A DNA stretch of 64,000 nucleotides from Acidobacteriota bacterium (GCA_021324935.1 JAJPIE010000045.1:62001-126000), one strand, 5' to 3'; positions 18,125-27,423 are shown, numbered from the stretch's first letter. Program-made: numbers and translations. Notes: a model not told the origin generated them from the sequence alone.

Positions 18125-18155
18125 AATAAAAATCGCCGGCGATCAGCCGGCGGGT
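18125..18155 (-). terminator. Second (distal) intrinsic terminator after cspA
   Basis: On the minus strand CGCCGGC and GCCGGCG pair around TGATC and are followed by ATTTTTATTT. It lies downstream of a stronger terminator, giving a tandem pair. The rest of the 320-base gap 17900-18219 holds nothing else recognisable. Confidence 0.75.
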
Positions 18156-18171
18156 TACAAACCGATTCGAA

Positions 18172-18212
18172 CAAAAAAATGGGGCGAACCGGCTTTCCGC
18201 TCGGTTCGCCCC
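18172..18212 (-). terminator. Intrinsic terminator of cspA
   Basis: GGGGCGAACC and GGTTCGCCCC form a perfect 10-bp stem followed on the minus strand by a run of seven T, a few bases after the cspA stop codon. Confidence 0.92.
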
Positions 18213-18219
18213 TCGGAGA

Positions 18220-18423
18220 CTAGAGGCCGATGACGTTCGCAGCCTGCAGGCCCTTCGGGCCCTTGGTGACTTCGAACTCAACCGCCTGACCCTCGTTCAA
18301 CGTCTTGTAGCCGTCGGACTGGATCGCCGAGAAGTGCACAAAGACATCTTCTCCGCTCTGGCGTTGAATGAAGCCATATCCCTTGCTGGCATTGAACCAC
18401 TTTACTGTTCCTTGTTCTTTCAC
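18220..18423 (-). CDS. cspA: Cold-shock domain protein (CspA family)
   Basis: A 67-residue single cold-shock domain with both nucleic-acid-binding motifs: RNP1 KGYGFIQ (about 14-20) and RNP2 VFVHF (about 27-31), plus the ending [13 protein letters not shown]. It binds single-stranded RNA and DNA and acts as an RNA chaperone. Translation starts at GTG 18423 behind AGGA. It is a single-gene transcript, closed by two tandem terminators. A further terminator sits 58-92 bases upstream of the start codon on the same strand, which suggests leader-based control. A fatty-acid desaturase is divergently oriented, so both may serve cold adaptation. Confidence 0.95.
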   Translation of the reverse strand: MKEQGTVKWFNASKGYGFIQRQSGEDVFVHFSAIQSDGYKTLNEGQAVEFEVTKGPKGLQAANVIGL

Positions 18424-18480
18424 TGTGTTTCCTGTTCTGTACTTTTAATCTATTTGCTGCTCGACTGCGCCTCCAGCCGG

Positions 18481-18515
18481 AAAACAAAAAAGGCCGCGAG
18501 TTTGAACTCGCAGCC
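18481..18515 (-). terminator. Intrinsic terminator located in the cspA leader (candidate attenuator)
   Basis: On the minus strand GGC-T-GCGAGT and ACTCGC-G-GCC pair around TCAA and are followed by TTTTTTGTTTT. The only gene upstream, the desaturase, points the other way, so this terminator must end a transcript begun within 18516-18667. Either it attenuates cspA or it ends an unannotated small RNA. A six-codon ORF (MRLLLL, 18560-18540) precedes it; its significance is unknown. Confidence 0.7.
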
Positions 18516-18667
18516 CCTCTAAATTCGTATCTAAAGGTGTTACAAGAGCAACAAACGCATTCTTAGAGTAACACAATTTTCGCGCAGCGCCACAACTATT
18601 TTCGCCCTGCTTTCAAGTATGCAGATATGCACCGGTCTCCTGATTTTTCTCGATTCCCCGGCCGGGG

Positions 18668-19555
<888 letters not shown>

Positions 19556-19815
19556 ATTCTCGAAACCTTAGGCTTGAAGCAGGTACCGCCCGGTGCGTCC
19601 ACGGCCTGCAGTATACACTCCTATTTTACTGATATATATGATCCTTATTTATCCTCCGTCCATCCGGATTCCCCGGAATTCACCCCAATTGCCCAGGCAT
19701 GTCCAGGACTGTAACTATTGACAGTTCCCTATTCCCCGCGGCTTCGTCATTATCTCTAGGCGCGTGAGGCGGTTCATCCTGTTTTCTGGTCTAGCCTCCA
19801 GTTTCAGCTGCCTCT

Positions 19816-19950
19816 GGATGTGCTTTCCTTCGAGCAACTCGCGTTGATGGCAAGATCGTTTCGTTCTTTTCGACGGAGCGGAGTGCTTTCAGAAATTCTT
19901 GGGCGGAGAATTTCTGAGCGGCGCAGGGTTGCTCGAAAGTGAGCACATCC
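19816..19950. repeat. 135-bp structured element with 23-bp imperfect inverted ends and an internal 11-bp hairpin
   Basis: The arms 19816-19838 and 19928-19950 are inverted copies matching at 20 of 23 positions, with mismatches confined to the middle. Inside, TCAGAAATTCT (19889-19899) and AGAATTTCTGA (19907-19917) form a perfect stem with a 7-base loop. No poly-T follows either arm and no target duplication was seen. It lies in the 516-base gap 19556-20071 before the response regulator; the rest of that gap is AT-richer and holds no recognised gene. It may be a MITE-like remnant, a structured leader RNA or a protein-binding site. Confidence 0.7.
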
Positions 19951-20071
19951 TTACACGGCCAGACCTTCTTTCCCCTCCTCTTGGTTTGGCCTCGTTCTTT
20001 GCTGTATCCTTCTTGCCGCGTTTTCCTCGCCCCCTGTAACGTGGAGTTCCACTACTCCGGAGGACCTTTTC

Positions 20072-20713
20072 GTGCCCAAAGTGCGCATCCTTCTAGCCGA
20101 CGATCACACCCTCGTCGCCGAAGCCATCAAGCGTTTGCTGGAGCCCGAGTATCATGTCGTGGGCGTCGTCGCGGATGGCCGCTCCCTGCTTCGCGAAGTT
20201 GCAGCGCTGAAGCCCGATGTCGCCATCGTCGATCTCAACATGCCCATGCTTAACGGCATTGACGCCAGTAAGCAGCTCAAGGCTCTTTATCCCGCTCTGA
20301 AAATCGTCGTCCTCACCATGAACGAAGATGCGGAAATCGCCGCCGAAACCATGCGCACCTGGGCTTCCGGCTACCTGCTTAAGAAATCGGCGGGCTCGGA
20401 ACTGGTGAAAGCGATTCAGGAAGTGCTTCGCGGAGGCAAGTACGTCACCCCCGCGCTCCGCGAACAATTGATGGAAATCTCCTCGCGCGAACCCCGCGTT
20501 TCCGACACCGGCCGCGAACTAACCCCGCGCCAGCGTGAAGTCCTGCAGCTACTCGCCGAAGGCCACACCATGAAGGAAGCCGCCGCTATTCTTAACGTCG
20601 CCACGCGCACGGTCGCGTTTCACAAATATCGCATCATGCAGGATTTCGGCCTCTCCAACAATTCCGATCTCCTGCGCTTCGCCATGAAGCAGCGCGTCGT
20701 CAACCAAACCTGA
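20072..20713 (+). CDS. NarL/FixJ-family response regulator
   Basis: A 213-residue two-domain regulator starting at GTG 20072 behind GGAGGA. The receiver domain (1-120) has the acidic pair Asp10/Asp11, the phospho-acceptor Asp54 in IVDLNMPM, and the conserved Lys near 105 in LLKKSAG. The C-terminal LuxR-type helix-turn-helix reads LTPRQREVLQLLAEGHTMKEAAAILNVATRTVAFHKYRI (about 148-190). No histidine kinase is adjacent, so the partner is encoded elsewhere. It is followed on the same strand by a PAS protein and an MCP-like protein, which may share its signalling task. Confidence 0.92.
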   Translation: MPKVRILLADDHTLVAEAIKRLLEPEYHVVGVVADGRSLLREVAALKPDVAIVDLNMPMLNGIDASKQLKALYPALKIVVLTMNEDAEIAAETMRTWASGYLLKKSAGSELVKAIQEVLRGGKYVTPALREQLMEISSREPRVSDTGRELTPRQREVLQLLAEGHTMKEAAAILNVATRTVAFHKYRIMQDFGLSNNSDLLRFAMKQRVVNQT

Positions 20714-20894
20714 CCGCTTCCTGAGTCGCGCCAGTTACTTTCAGGAACAACCTCCTCCCAGCGCGCCGCGTTTCTGTTAGTCTGTTCCGGAGATGAGGCT
20801 GCTTTTGGGAGCGGCCTTATCCTCAGACTTCGGCAGAGCCCCACCGTTTCTCCTCCTGCCTGATGCGCGCCATTCGAGCGCAGGAGGATTCGCA

Positions 20895-21422
20895 ATGTCC
20901 AGACCGCCGCGTCCCACCCCAACGGGCCGGGAAATCATTTGGGGCGACGAAGAAATCATCGTAAGCAAAACCGATCTTAAAGGCATCATTCTCTATGCCA
21001 ATCAGACCTTTCTGCGCATCGCCCGTTACGCCGAGCACGAAGTCCTCGGCCAACCGCACAACATCATTCGCCATCCGGATATGCCCAAATGTGTGTTCAA
21101 GCTTCTTTGGGACACGCTCGAAGCCGGCAACGAAATTTTTGCCTATGTGAAAAACATGGCCAAGGATGGCGACCACTACTGGGTTTTCGCCCACGTTACA
21201 CCCACCTATGGACCAAACGGCCGGATCATCGGGTATCACTCCAATCGCCGTAATCCCGAGCGCAAGCAGGTGGAACTCTTCGAGGGCATCTACGCCAAGC
21301 TCCTCGCCGAGGAGAAGCGCCACTCTGACTGGCGCGAAGGCATGGCCTCCGCCGGCCGCATGCTGCAGGCCATGGTTGCCGAACACCACATGGACTATCC
21401 GGAATTCATCTTTTCGGTGTAA
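20895..21422 (+). CDS. Single-domain PAS sensor protein (aerotaxis-receptor type)
   Basis: The start at ATG 20895 follows GGAGGA by 6 bases; longer upstream frames lack support. The 175-residue product is essentially one PAS domain of the Aer kind: [45 protein letters not shown], with [11 protein letters not shown] as the signature, then [21 protein letters not shown] helical C-terminal tail follows with no output domain or membrane segment. In E. coli Aer this domain binds FAD and senses redox state. Here the presumed output partner is the MCP-like protein starting 17 bases downstream, as if a fused receptor had been split into two genes. Confidence 0.88.
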   Translation: MSRPPRPTPTGREIIWGDEEIIVSKTDLKGIILYANQTFLRIARYAEHEVLGQPHNIIRHPDMPKCVFKLLWDTLEAGNEIFAYVKNMAKDGDHYWVFAHVTPTYGPNGRIIGYHSNRRNPERKQVELFEGIYAKLLAEEKRHSDWREGMASAGRMLQAMVAEHHMDYPEFIFSV

Positions 21423-21438
21423 ATCGCAGAGGAACGCC

Positions 21439-22446
21439 ATGAACGACACTTCTACACTCGCCCACTCCGCATTGGTTTCGCCTCCCCCGGCCACCGAATC
21501 GGCCCAACTTCCCGCGCAGCCCGCTGCGGCCATTTCCGTGGATTCGCAGATGGAGATGTACCGCACCTGGCTGAGCCGCTGCGCGCAAGTCTGCGAGGAG
21601 GCCGCCAAAGGCAACCTCGAAATGCGCCTGCTCCATGCCGATCAGTGCGGCGATTTTTCGCCTTTGATGCACTGCATCAATCATCTTCTCGACATGACCG
21701 ACGCCTTCATGCGCGAGTCCCATGCTGCATTGGAACACGCCGGCCAGGGCAAGTTCTACCGCCGTGTTCTCTTGCGAGGCATGCTCGGCTCGTTCCGCAA
21801 TACGTCCAAGCTCATTAATGAAGCTACCGGGGAAATGGCCAAGAAAGACGCCAAGCTCAAGGATTCCGAGTCTCAGCGCGCGCGCATCGCCGATGAGTTT
21901 GAAGGCACGGTCAAAAAGGTTGTCTCATCGCTTAGCACTTCGGCTGAACAAGTGAAGCAAACCGCTGCTCAGCTTTCTCGGGCTGCGGGCGAGACCCTCG
22001 ATGAAAAGGAAGCAGGCCAAGAAAAGAAGCGCAAAACCGGCAAAGAAAAAGAACGCGCGCAGGACCTCAACACCGTCGTCAACAGCCTCGGCGAGGCCTC
22101 GCAAAAAATCGGCGGTGTGGTGAAACTCATCTCGCAGATCGCAGCGCAAACCAATCTGCTGGCTTTGAATGCCACGATCGAAGCCGCTCGCGCCGGCGAG
22201 GCCGGCAAGGGCTTTGCGGTCGTCGCTTCCGAAGTCAAAAGCCTCGCGCGCCAGACCACCGAAGCCACCGGCGGCATTTCCCGCGAAATATCCGCCATGC
22301 GCGAAACGGCCAGCCGCACCGCCGAGCTGGTCAGCGGCATGAGCGGCACCATTCATTCCATGACGGAAATCTCCGCTCAGCTCTCCCAACACGCGGAGGA
22401 ACTTGCCACTGCCGTGGATTCTTTTTTGCAAAGTATTCGGAGCTGA
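21439..22446 (+). CDS. Soluble methyl-accepting chemotaxis-like protein
   Basis: The start at ATG 21439 follows GAGGAACGCC; the open frame extends upstream inside the PAS gene but without support. The 335-residue protein has no transmembrane segment. Residues 40-140 are helical and HAMP-like. The C-terminal MCP signalling domain contains the conserved CheA/CheW-binding tip [24 protein letters not shown] and [19 protein letters not shown] Lys/Glu-rich segment (about 189-211, [19 protein letters not shown]) is unusual within the first signalling helix. It probably forms a cytoplasmic receptor unit with the upstream PAS protein. No chemotaxis operon is in the window. Confidence 0.88.
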   Translation: MNDTSTLAHSALVSPPPATESAQLPAQPAAAISVDSQMEMYRTWLSRCAQVCEEAAKGNLEMRLLHADQCGDFSPLMHCINHLLDMTDAFMRESHAALEHAGQGKFYRRVLLRGMLGSFRNTSKLINEATGEMAKKDAKLKDSESQRARIADEFEGTVKKVVSSLSTSAEQVKQTAAQLSRAAGETLDEKEAGQEKKRKTGKEKERAQDLNTVVNSLGEASQKIGGVVKLISQIAAQTNLLALNATIEAARAGEAGKGFAVVASEVKSLARQTTEATGGISREISAMRETASRTAELVSGMSGTIHSMTEISAQLSQHAEELATAVDSFLQSIRS

Positions 22447-22461
22447 AGCGCTCCGCGCGGT

Positions 22462-23880
22462 TTATTTGGAAAGGGTCTGGCGGACCGACTTTTCACGCCA
22501 GAAGTTCTGCCCGGTCTCCGGCAGGGTGTAAACCGGGTCGTAATACTCATACCGCCGGTTCAGCGCTTCCGGATCATCCGCTTCGATGCCTGTGCGATAG
22601 TTCTTCGTCCAGTAGGAAATGCCCAACTGCCGGTCGTATTCCTTCACCTGGTGCACCCAGCGCTTGCCCACGAACGGCACGTCGCACACGATGCGCGGCG
22701 TGGCAAAACCCGGCAAATATCCCATGATGTCGTGTTGCAGTTGTTGCGCCTCGTGGATCGCCAGCCGCCAGTGCTCGGCGTTGGGAATCATGTCGCACTG
22801 ATAAAAATAGTACGGCATGATCTTCCCGTAATCGAGCAACGCGAAGCACAGCTCCAGCAGCTCGTTCGGCGAGGTGTTCACGCCCCGCAGCAGCACACCT
22901 TGATTGCGCACGTCGCGATAGCCCATGTCCAGCAACGACTCCACCGCCTTACGCACCAGCGGCGTCACCTGCCGCGCGTTGTTCACGTGCGTGTGCACGG
23001 CAATGTCCACGCCGCGCTCCCTCGCCTTCTTCGCCAGCCGCGCCAGCCCCGCCTGAACTTCCGGTTGCAGGAAATGCTGCGGAATCGCGATCAGGCCTTT
23101 GGTCGCCAAGCGAATATCCCGAATGTTCGGAATTTCCAGAAGCTTCGAGACAAATTCCTCCAGCCCGGCGATCGGTACGTTCGCAATATCGCCGCCGCTC
23201 ACCACCACGTCCCGCACCGATGGCGTCACTCGCAAATAATCCAGCATCTGCTGGTAGCGGTCCTTCTGCGGTATTTGGAACTTCAGCTTCACGACCTGCG
23301 GCACATCGTTGCCCACCAGGTCCATGCGCGTGCAGTGACCGCAATATTGCGGGCACGTCGAAAGCATCTCCGCGAGCACTTTGGTCGGATACCGGTGCGT
23401 CAGGCCTTCCACCGCCCACATGTCCGATTCGTGCAGCGAATCGCGGCTGGCCTTCGGGTGGCTCGGCCATTCCGGATGCCGGTCGTCGAACGCAGGCAGC
23501 ATATAGCGCCGCACGGGATCGTTCCACAAATCCTTTTCGTCCATCGTGTTGAGCATGTGCGGCGGCACAAGGATGGACATCGTCGCCCGCTCTTGAATGT
23601 CCCGCTCCAGCGAGGCCAGCAGCGCCTCCGGCAACAAGTCGCCCATGGCGTCCTTTAGTTCCTTCAGGTTCTTGATCGTGTGGCGCCGCTGCCACAGCGC
23701 GGTCTCCCATTCTTCCTTGCTGACATTCTTGTAGCCGGGAAAACGCCGCCAGTCCGGCTCAACGAACTTGCGTTTCAGCGGATAGGCAAACGGCTGCTCG
23801 CCTGCATGCACCCGCCCTGCTGGCTTCCACGTTGGCCGCGCCGGCTTAGCTGCGGGCGTAATGGTTTTCGTCTCACTCAT
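22462..23880 (-). CDS. KamA-family radical SAM protein (lysine 2,3-aminomutase-like)
   Basis: A 472-residue radical SAM enzyme. The cluster motif is CPQYCGHC (Cys176, 180, 183), matching the CX3CX2C of lysine 2,3-aminomutases, within STCPQYCGHCTRMDLVG. Downstream, VVSGGDIANVP and RGVNTS fit the family. The region that in characterised aminomutases carries a Gly-rich stretch with the PLP lysine reads CDVPFVGKRWVHQ here, so PLP binding and substrate are uncertain. Candidates are lysine or glutamate 2,3-aminomutase, or an unknown aminomutase. It is monocistronic and convergent with the MCP-like gene. Confidence 0.85.
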   Translation of the reverse strand: MSETKTITPAAKPARPTWKPAGRVHAGEQPFAYPLKRKFVEPDWRRFPGYKNVSKEEWETALWQRRHTIKNLKELKDAMGDLLPEALLASLERDIQERATMSILVPPHMLNTMDEKDLWNDPVRRYMLPAFDDRHPEWPSHPKASRDSLHESDMWAVEGLTHRYPTKVLAEMLSTCPQYCGHCTRMDLVGNDVPQVVKLKFQIPQKDRYQQMLDYLRVTPSVRDVVVSGGDIANVPIAGLEEFVSKLLEIPNIRDIRLATKGLIAIPQHFLQPEVQAGLARLAKKARERGVDIAVHTHVNNARQVTPLVRKAVESLLDMGYRDVRNQGVLLRGVNTSPNELLELCFALLDYGKIMPYYFYQCDMIPNAEHWRLAIHEAQQLQHDIMGYLPGFATPRIVCDVPFVGKRWVHQVKEYDRQLGISYWTKNYRTGIEADDPEALNRRYEYYDPVYTLPETGQNFWREKSVRQTLSK

Positions 23881-24013
23881 AAATCAATTCCTGTGTCTGG
23901 GGAGCTTTGTGACCCGGAAGTTATAACAACTTCTTCATAAAATCTTTACGATTCAGGATATCGTACCCGCACCGTTTCCGCCACCCCTGCCCGGATTTCG
24001 CGAATCACTCTTT

Positions 24014-24048
24014 CCCAAAAATAAGAAGGCGTCCGGCTTCCGGGCGCC
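24014..24048 (-). terminator. Intrinsic terminator of the hsp20 gene
   Basis: On the minus strand GGCG-C-CCGG and CCGG-A-CGCC pair around AAG, followed by TTCTTATTTTTG. It lies about 40 bases after the hsp20 stop codon. Confidence 0.8.
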
Positions 24049-24086
24049 TCCGTCCACAAAACCACTTCAAGCACTTCCCTAGGCCA

Positions 24087-24617
24087 TTACGCTGCCTTCA
24101 CGTCGATCTTTACCTTCTTCACCACTTCGGCCTTCGGCAGCGTCAGCTCCAGCATCCCGTTCCTCAGCACCGCCTTCACCTTCTCGGGAAGCACTTCCAC
24201 AGGCAGCTTCACGCTCTTGTAGATCTGCGTCTTCTCCTCGTAGTAAGGGACTTCTTCTTTCTCTCTCTTCTCCGCCTTGCCCTCCTCCCGAATTTCCTTC
24301 TTGCCGGTGATGGCCACTCTCCACGGCTCGCAGGTGATATTCAGTTCCTTCTCGGTGAAACCAGGAACCTCCGCGCGAACGAGGAGAGTCTCTTCGGTCT
24401 CATACAGCTTCAGGAAGATCGGCTTGGTGATCTCGGGCTCCGTGCGGAGCAGGTTCTCCAGCTCACGCCCGAAAAACATCGGTCTCTTTTCCAACAGTTC
24501 AAACGGCCGCCGCGCGATCATGTCAAAAAACTCCTCAACATGCTTTGGCCATGACTCGAATTCCTCAAACGGCACTGGAATTGGCTTCACGGCCTTCTCA
24601 ATTTTGCTCTCGATCAT
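24087..24617 (-). CDS. Small heat-shock protein, Hsp20/alpha-crystallin family
   Basis: The start at ATG 24617 sits behind GAGGAGG; an upstream frame would add a non-conserved leader. The 176-residue protein has an N-terminal helical arm (VEEFFDMIARRPFELLE) and an alpha-crystallin domain (about 70-160). Within it, LLVRAEVPGFTEKELNITCEPWRVAITGKKE and the closing VLRNGMLELTLPKAEVVKKVKI are the usual family landmarks. A Lys/Glu-rich loop (EEGKAEKREKEEVPYYEEK) separates the two sheets. It is an ATP-independent holdase for unfolding proteins. It is a single gene with its own terminator. No classical CIRCE element was noticed upstream. Confidence 0.92.
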   Translation of the reverse strand: MIESKIEKAVKPIPVPFEEFESWPKHVEEFFDMIARRPFELLEKRPMFFGRELENLLRTEPEITKPIFLKLYETEETLLVRAEVPGFTEKELNITCEPWRVAITGKKEIREEGKAEKREKEEVPYYEEKTQIYKSVKLPVEVLPEKVKAVLRNGMLELTLPKAEVVKKVKIDVKAA

Positions 24618-24998
24618 GACATCCTCCTCAGGGCGAGCAGGATCACAGCCAGGAAGGCGGTTTGTTCTTGGGGTGTTCGATTTGAAAAGGCCCAGACCAG
24701 CCGGCCGGCGCCCCGCGCAGCCGGTCACACTCCGTCTCTTGTTACTGGATCCTCTGTTTAGTTAGATGCAAGCAGCGCGCCAGCTCGCTGCCAGTTGTGG
24801 ATAAATGGACATCTCCTTGCTCATCATCCATCAGCACGCGCTCTTTCTGCTCCTGGCTCACACTCCCCGCCAGTTTTGTGAGAAAATCCGCGCAGCGGTT
24901 GCGCCGCTTGCCGCACCGCATGTGGATTCCGCCTTGCTCTACGTCACAATTTTCTTTGCCTGAAATTTTCAGAGAGGCGCACGCGTATTAATTTTGTC
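24618..24998. other. Intergenic region between hsp20 and the TPM gene
   Basis: A 381-base divergent region that must hold promoters for both neighbours. One TGTGGATAA, identical to a DnaA-box core, occurs near 24796 but alone is not evidence of an origin. A short plus-strand frame lacks any recognisable protein features. Confidence 0.4.
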
Positions 24999-25805
24999 AT
25001 GACCATCACCCTCCGCAGGCTTCTGATCACGTGGCTTTGTGTCTTCTGCCTCGTACTGGGCGTGGCTTGCGTCACACCTGCCGAGAACGTGAAAAACCTT
25101 CGCCCAGCGGGCTATGTAATGGACCTCGCGCATGTCCTCCAGCCGCAAACGCTCGGAGATCTGGAGGCGCTCTGCACCGAGCTTGAACATAAAACCGGTG
25201 CGCAAATGGCCATCGTCACCGTAAATTCCCTCGAGGGTAATGATATCGAGTCCTACGCCGTCGACCTTTACAAGCAACTTGGCGTCGGCAGCAAGAAAAC
25301 CAACGAAGGCATACTCCTGCTTGTCGCACCCAACGAACGCAAATACCGCATTGAAGTCGGCTATGGCGCTGAGCCCGTGATCACCGACGCCCGCGCAGGT
25401 GACGCCGGCCGCTTGATGGTTCCCTATTTCCGCCGCGGCGACTATAGCACCGGCATCACGGCAGCCGCCTGGCAGTTGGCCAAATACATCGCCGACGATA
25501 AAGGCGTCACGCTCTCCGGCGCACCCACGCTTCAACCGCCTCCCCGGCAAAATAACGATTTCAGCGATGTGGGGATCTGGATCGTCATTGGAATCATCAT
25601 TCTCGTGGTATTGCTCTCCCGCTCCGGCGGCTCAAGTAGTAATCTTCGCAGGCGCGGTGGTGGCGGCTGGTGGATCGGACCCATGATCGGCGGGGGCTGG
25701 GGCGGCCGCACCTGGGGCGGAGGGGGTTGGGGCGGTGGAAGTGGTGGATTCGGGGGCTTTGGTGGTGGAATCAGCGGCGGTGGCGGCGCGAGCGGCGGTT
25801 GGTGA
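24999..25805 (+). CDS. TPM-domain membrane protein with Gly-rich tail (YgcG family)
   Basis: A 268-residue protein with a signal peptide (MTITLRRLLITWLCVFCLVLGVACV) and a periplasmic TPM domain (about 35-170). The domain contains GYVMDLAHVLQPQTLGDLEALCTELEHKTGAQMAIVTVNSLEG and RKYRIEVGYGAEPVITDARAG. One transmembrane helix (IWIVIGIIILVVLL, about 188-203) follows, then a Gly/Trp-rich tail ending GGASGGW. TPM proteins pair with LemA, which is encoded 930 bases downstream, and are implicated in membrane protein maintenance, but biochemical function is not established. It is the first gene of a three-gene set. Confidence 0.88.
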   Translation: MTITLRRLLITWLCVFCLVLGVACVTPAENVKNLRPAGYVMDLAHVLQPQTLGDLEALCTELEHKTGAQMAIVTVNSLEGNDIESYAVDLYKQLGVGSKKTNEGILLLVAPNERKYRIEVGYGAEPVITDARAGDAGRLMVPYFRRGDYSTGITAAAWQLAKYIADDKGVTLSGAPTLQPPPRQNNDFSDVGIWIVIGIIILVVLLSRSGGSSSNLRRRGGGGWWIGPMIGGGWGGRTWGGGGWGGGSGGFGGFGGGISGGGGASGGW

Positions 25806-25841
25806 ACCGCGAATTTCTCATGCGCGAACGGAGTGGTCGAT

Positions 25842-26576
25842 ATGGACGGAAAACTTTCGGAACTCGTCAGCCGGCTCAAGGAAGCCGCCGGCAAAAATCT
25901 GGAATCGGTGGTGCTCTACGGCTCCGCTGTCCGCGGCGATTTTCATCCCGGCTCTTCCGACCTGAACGTCATGTGTACGCTGGTCAGCATCGATTTCGCG
26001 GAGCTTCAGTTGCTCGCTCCCGTCGTCCAATGGTGGATGCACGAAATGAAGGAGCCCGCTCCGCTCTTCTTCCTCACCGAGGAATTACGCCGTTCCACGG
26101 ACGTCTTCGCCATCGAGAGCCTCGACATCAAGAAATTCCATCGCCTGCTTTTTGGCAAGGATCCGGTTGCGGACCTAGTCATCCCTATGAATCTTCATCG
26201 CGTCGAGGTTGAGCACGAACTCCGCCTCCTGCTGTTGAAGCTTCGCCAGCATGTCGTGATTGCTGGCCACAATGAGCTGGAACTCAGCGCCGTGCTCCGT
26301 AAATCGATCTCTTCCGCCCGCACGCTGCTCCGTCACACGCTGCTCGCCTTTGGCGAAGAGCCTCCCGTCCTCGCCACCAACATCTTCGCCCGCATCGAGC
26401 AGCTCACCGGCGCCGGCGCGGAAACCTTTGCGGCAATTTACGCTCACCACGAAACCGGCGTCTGGAAAAATGACCCTTTCGGGCTTTACGACGAGCTAAT
26501 GCACGCACTGGAAAAAGTGATCACCACCCTGGACACCATGGTCCCCAAAAAGGAATGGAAGCGTGCCAGCGCCTAG
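25842..26576 (+). CDS. Nucleotidyltransferase-fold protein, possibly degenerate
   Basis: The start at ATG 25842 lies 8 bases after GGAG; a GTG at 25833 is possible. The 244-residue product has the MNT/Pol-beta signature VVLYGSAVRGDFHPGSSDLNV (about 22-42). The usual second metal-binding Asp is replaced by Asn (D-L-N instead of D-x-D), which may reduce or abolish catalysis. The remainder is helical (HELRLLLLKLRQHVVIAG, LLRHTLLAFGEEPPVLATNIFARIEQLTG). It lies between TPM and LemA genes on the same strand, an association that suggests a shared process. The substrate is unknown. Confidence 0.75.
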   Translation: MDGKLSELVSRLKEAAGKNLESVVLYGSAVRGDFHPGSSDLNVMCTLVSIDFAELQLLAPVVQWWMHEMKEPAPLFFLTEELRRSTDVFAIESLDIKKFHRLLFGKDPVADLVIPMNLHRVEVEHELRLLLLKLRQHVVIAGHNELELSAVLRKSISSARTLLRHTLLAFGEEPPVLATNIFARIEQLTGAGAETFAAIYAHHETGVWKNDPFGLYDELMHALEKVITTLDTMVPKKEWKRASA

Positions 26577-26731
26577 GATGCCCTTATGCTCGCCCAATCG
26601 CCGGAGGCGGTGAACGTTCCATGCGTCTCGATGCGGTTCAAGCGCCGGTCGCGCAACACATTCTTCTCGCTCAAGCCGAAATTGGCAAAAGGATTTTCCG
26701 AATTGACCAAATCTAACTCTTCGAGGTCGTT

Positions 26732-27358
26732 ATGAAAGCTCTCTTAATCTTCATCGTGATTCTCCTGATTCTGGCGTTCGTCCTCGGCGGCGCCTATTTC
26801 ACCCGCCGCAACCAGATGGCCATCAAAAAGGAAGCGGTCAACGCGGCTTGGGCCCAGGTCGATGTCGTCCTCCAGCGCCGCGCCGACCTGATCCCCAATC
26901 TCGTCGAAACCGTGAAGGGTTACGCGCAGCAGGAACAAGCCGTCTATGGTGAAATTGCCGCCGCCCGCGCCGCTCTCGTCGGAGCCAAAACACCTGCGGA
27001 CAAAATCGCCGCCAACGGCCAGCTCGATTCGGCGCTCGGCCGCTTGCTGGTGATTGTCGAAAACTATCCGCAGTTGAAATCCAATGAGAATTTCATGCGC
27101 TTGCAGGATGAACTGGCGGGAACCGAAAATCGCATCGCCGTCGAACGCCGCCGCTACAACGAAGCCGTGCAGGACTACAACACCTACATCGCTCTCTTCC
27201 CCAACAGCCTTGTCGCCGGCATGGCCGGCTTCACACGCAACGATGCCTACTTCAAAACCGACGAAGGTGCCCGCCAGGCCCCAAAAGTAAACTTCGACTT
27301 CAACAAGCCGGCCACCGCGCCCGCTCCATCCCAAACCCCAGCCCCTGCTCACCCGTAG
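26732..27358 (+). CDS. lemA: LemA family protein
   Basis: A 208-residue protein with one N-terminal transmembrane helix (MKALLIFIVILLILAFVLGGAYF) and a mostly helical LemA domain. The family signature is clear: NAAWAQVDVVLQRRADLIPNLVETVKGYA near residues 38-66, then RLLVIVENYPQLKSNENFMRLQDELAGTENRIAVERRRYNEAVQDYN near 108-155 and FPNSLVAGMAGF. The C-terminus is an extended Pro/Ala-rich tail. LemA and TPM proteins are often paired; the role is poorly known. The 155 bases before it hold two tiny frames of uncertain meaning. Confidence 0.93.
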   Translation: MKALLIFIVILLILAFVLGGAYFTRRNQMAIKKEAVNAAWAQVDVVLQRRADLIPNLVETVKGYAQQEQAVYGEIAAARAALVGAKTPADKIAANGQLDSALGRLLVIVENYPQLKSNENFMRLQDELAGTENRIAVERRRYNEAVQDYNTYIALFPNSLVAGMAGFTRNDAYFKTDEGARQAPKVNFDFNKPATAPAPSQTPAPAHP

Positions 27359-27370
27359 CACACTATGTAA

Positions 27371-27423
27371 CAGTCGACCTTTAGGTCGGAGCCTTTGTAG
27401 TGGCCGAACTTTAGATCGGCCAA
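27371..27423. repeat. Intergenic palindromes, CTTTAG family
   Basis: CGACC-TTTA-GGTCG is followed by TGGCCGA-ACTTTAGA-TCGGCCA. Both consist of short G/C arms around a TTTAG core. They lie between lemA and the Rieske gene, which converge; related copies are at about 36.3 and 42.0 kb. Confidence 0.65.

Noticed and set aside
18054..18281. Minus-strand frame running through the cspA terminators
   Set aside because: It overlaps two intrinsic terminators and the end of cspA; composition reflects the stems.
24790..24805. DnaA-box-like TGTGGATAA, considered as a replication-origin hint
   Set aside because: Only one copy, and no dnaA, dnaN or AT-rich unwinding region nearby.
24797..24991. 64-codon plus-strand frame before the TPM gene
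   Set aside because: No recognisable protein features; it lies in the shared promoter region of hsp20 and TPM.
26577..26731. Two tiny frames before lemA (one of 31 codons at 26621-26716, one of 48 codons ending on the lemA start)
   Set aside because: Neither has a well-spaced ribosome-binding site or recognisable features; too short to support without comparative data.
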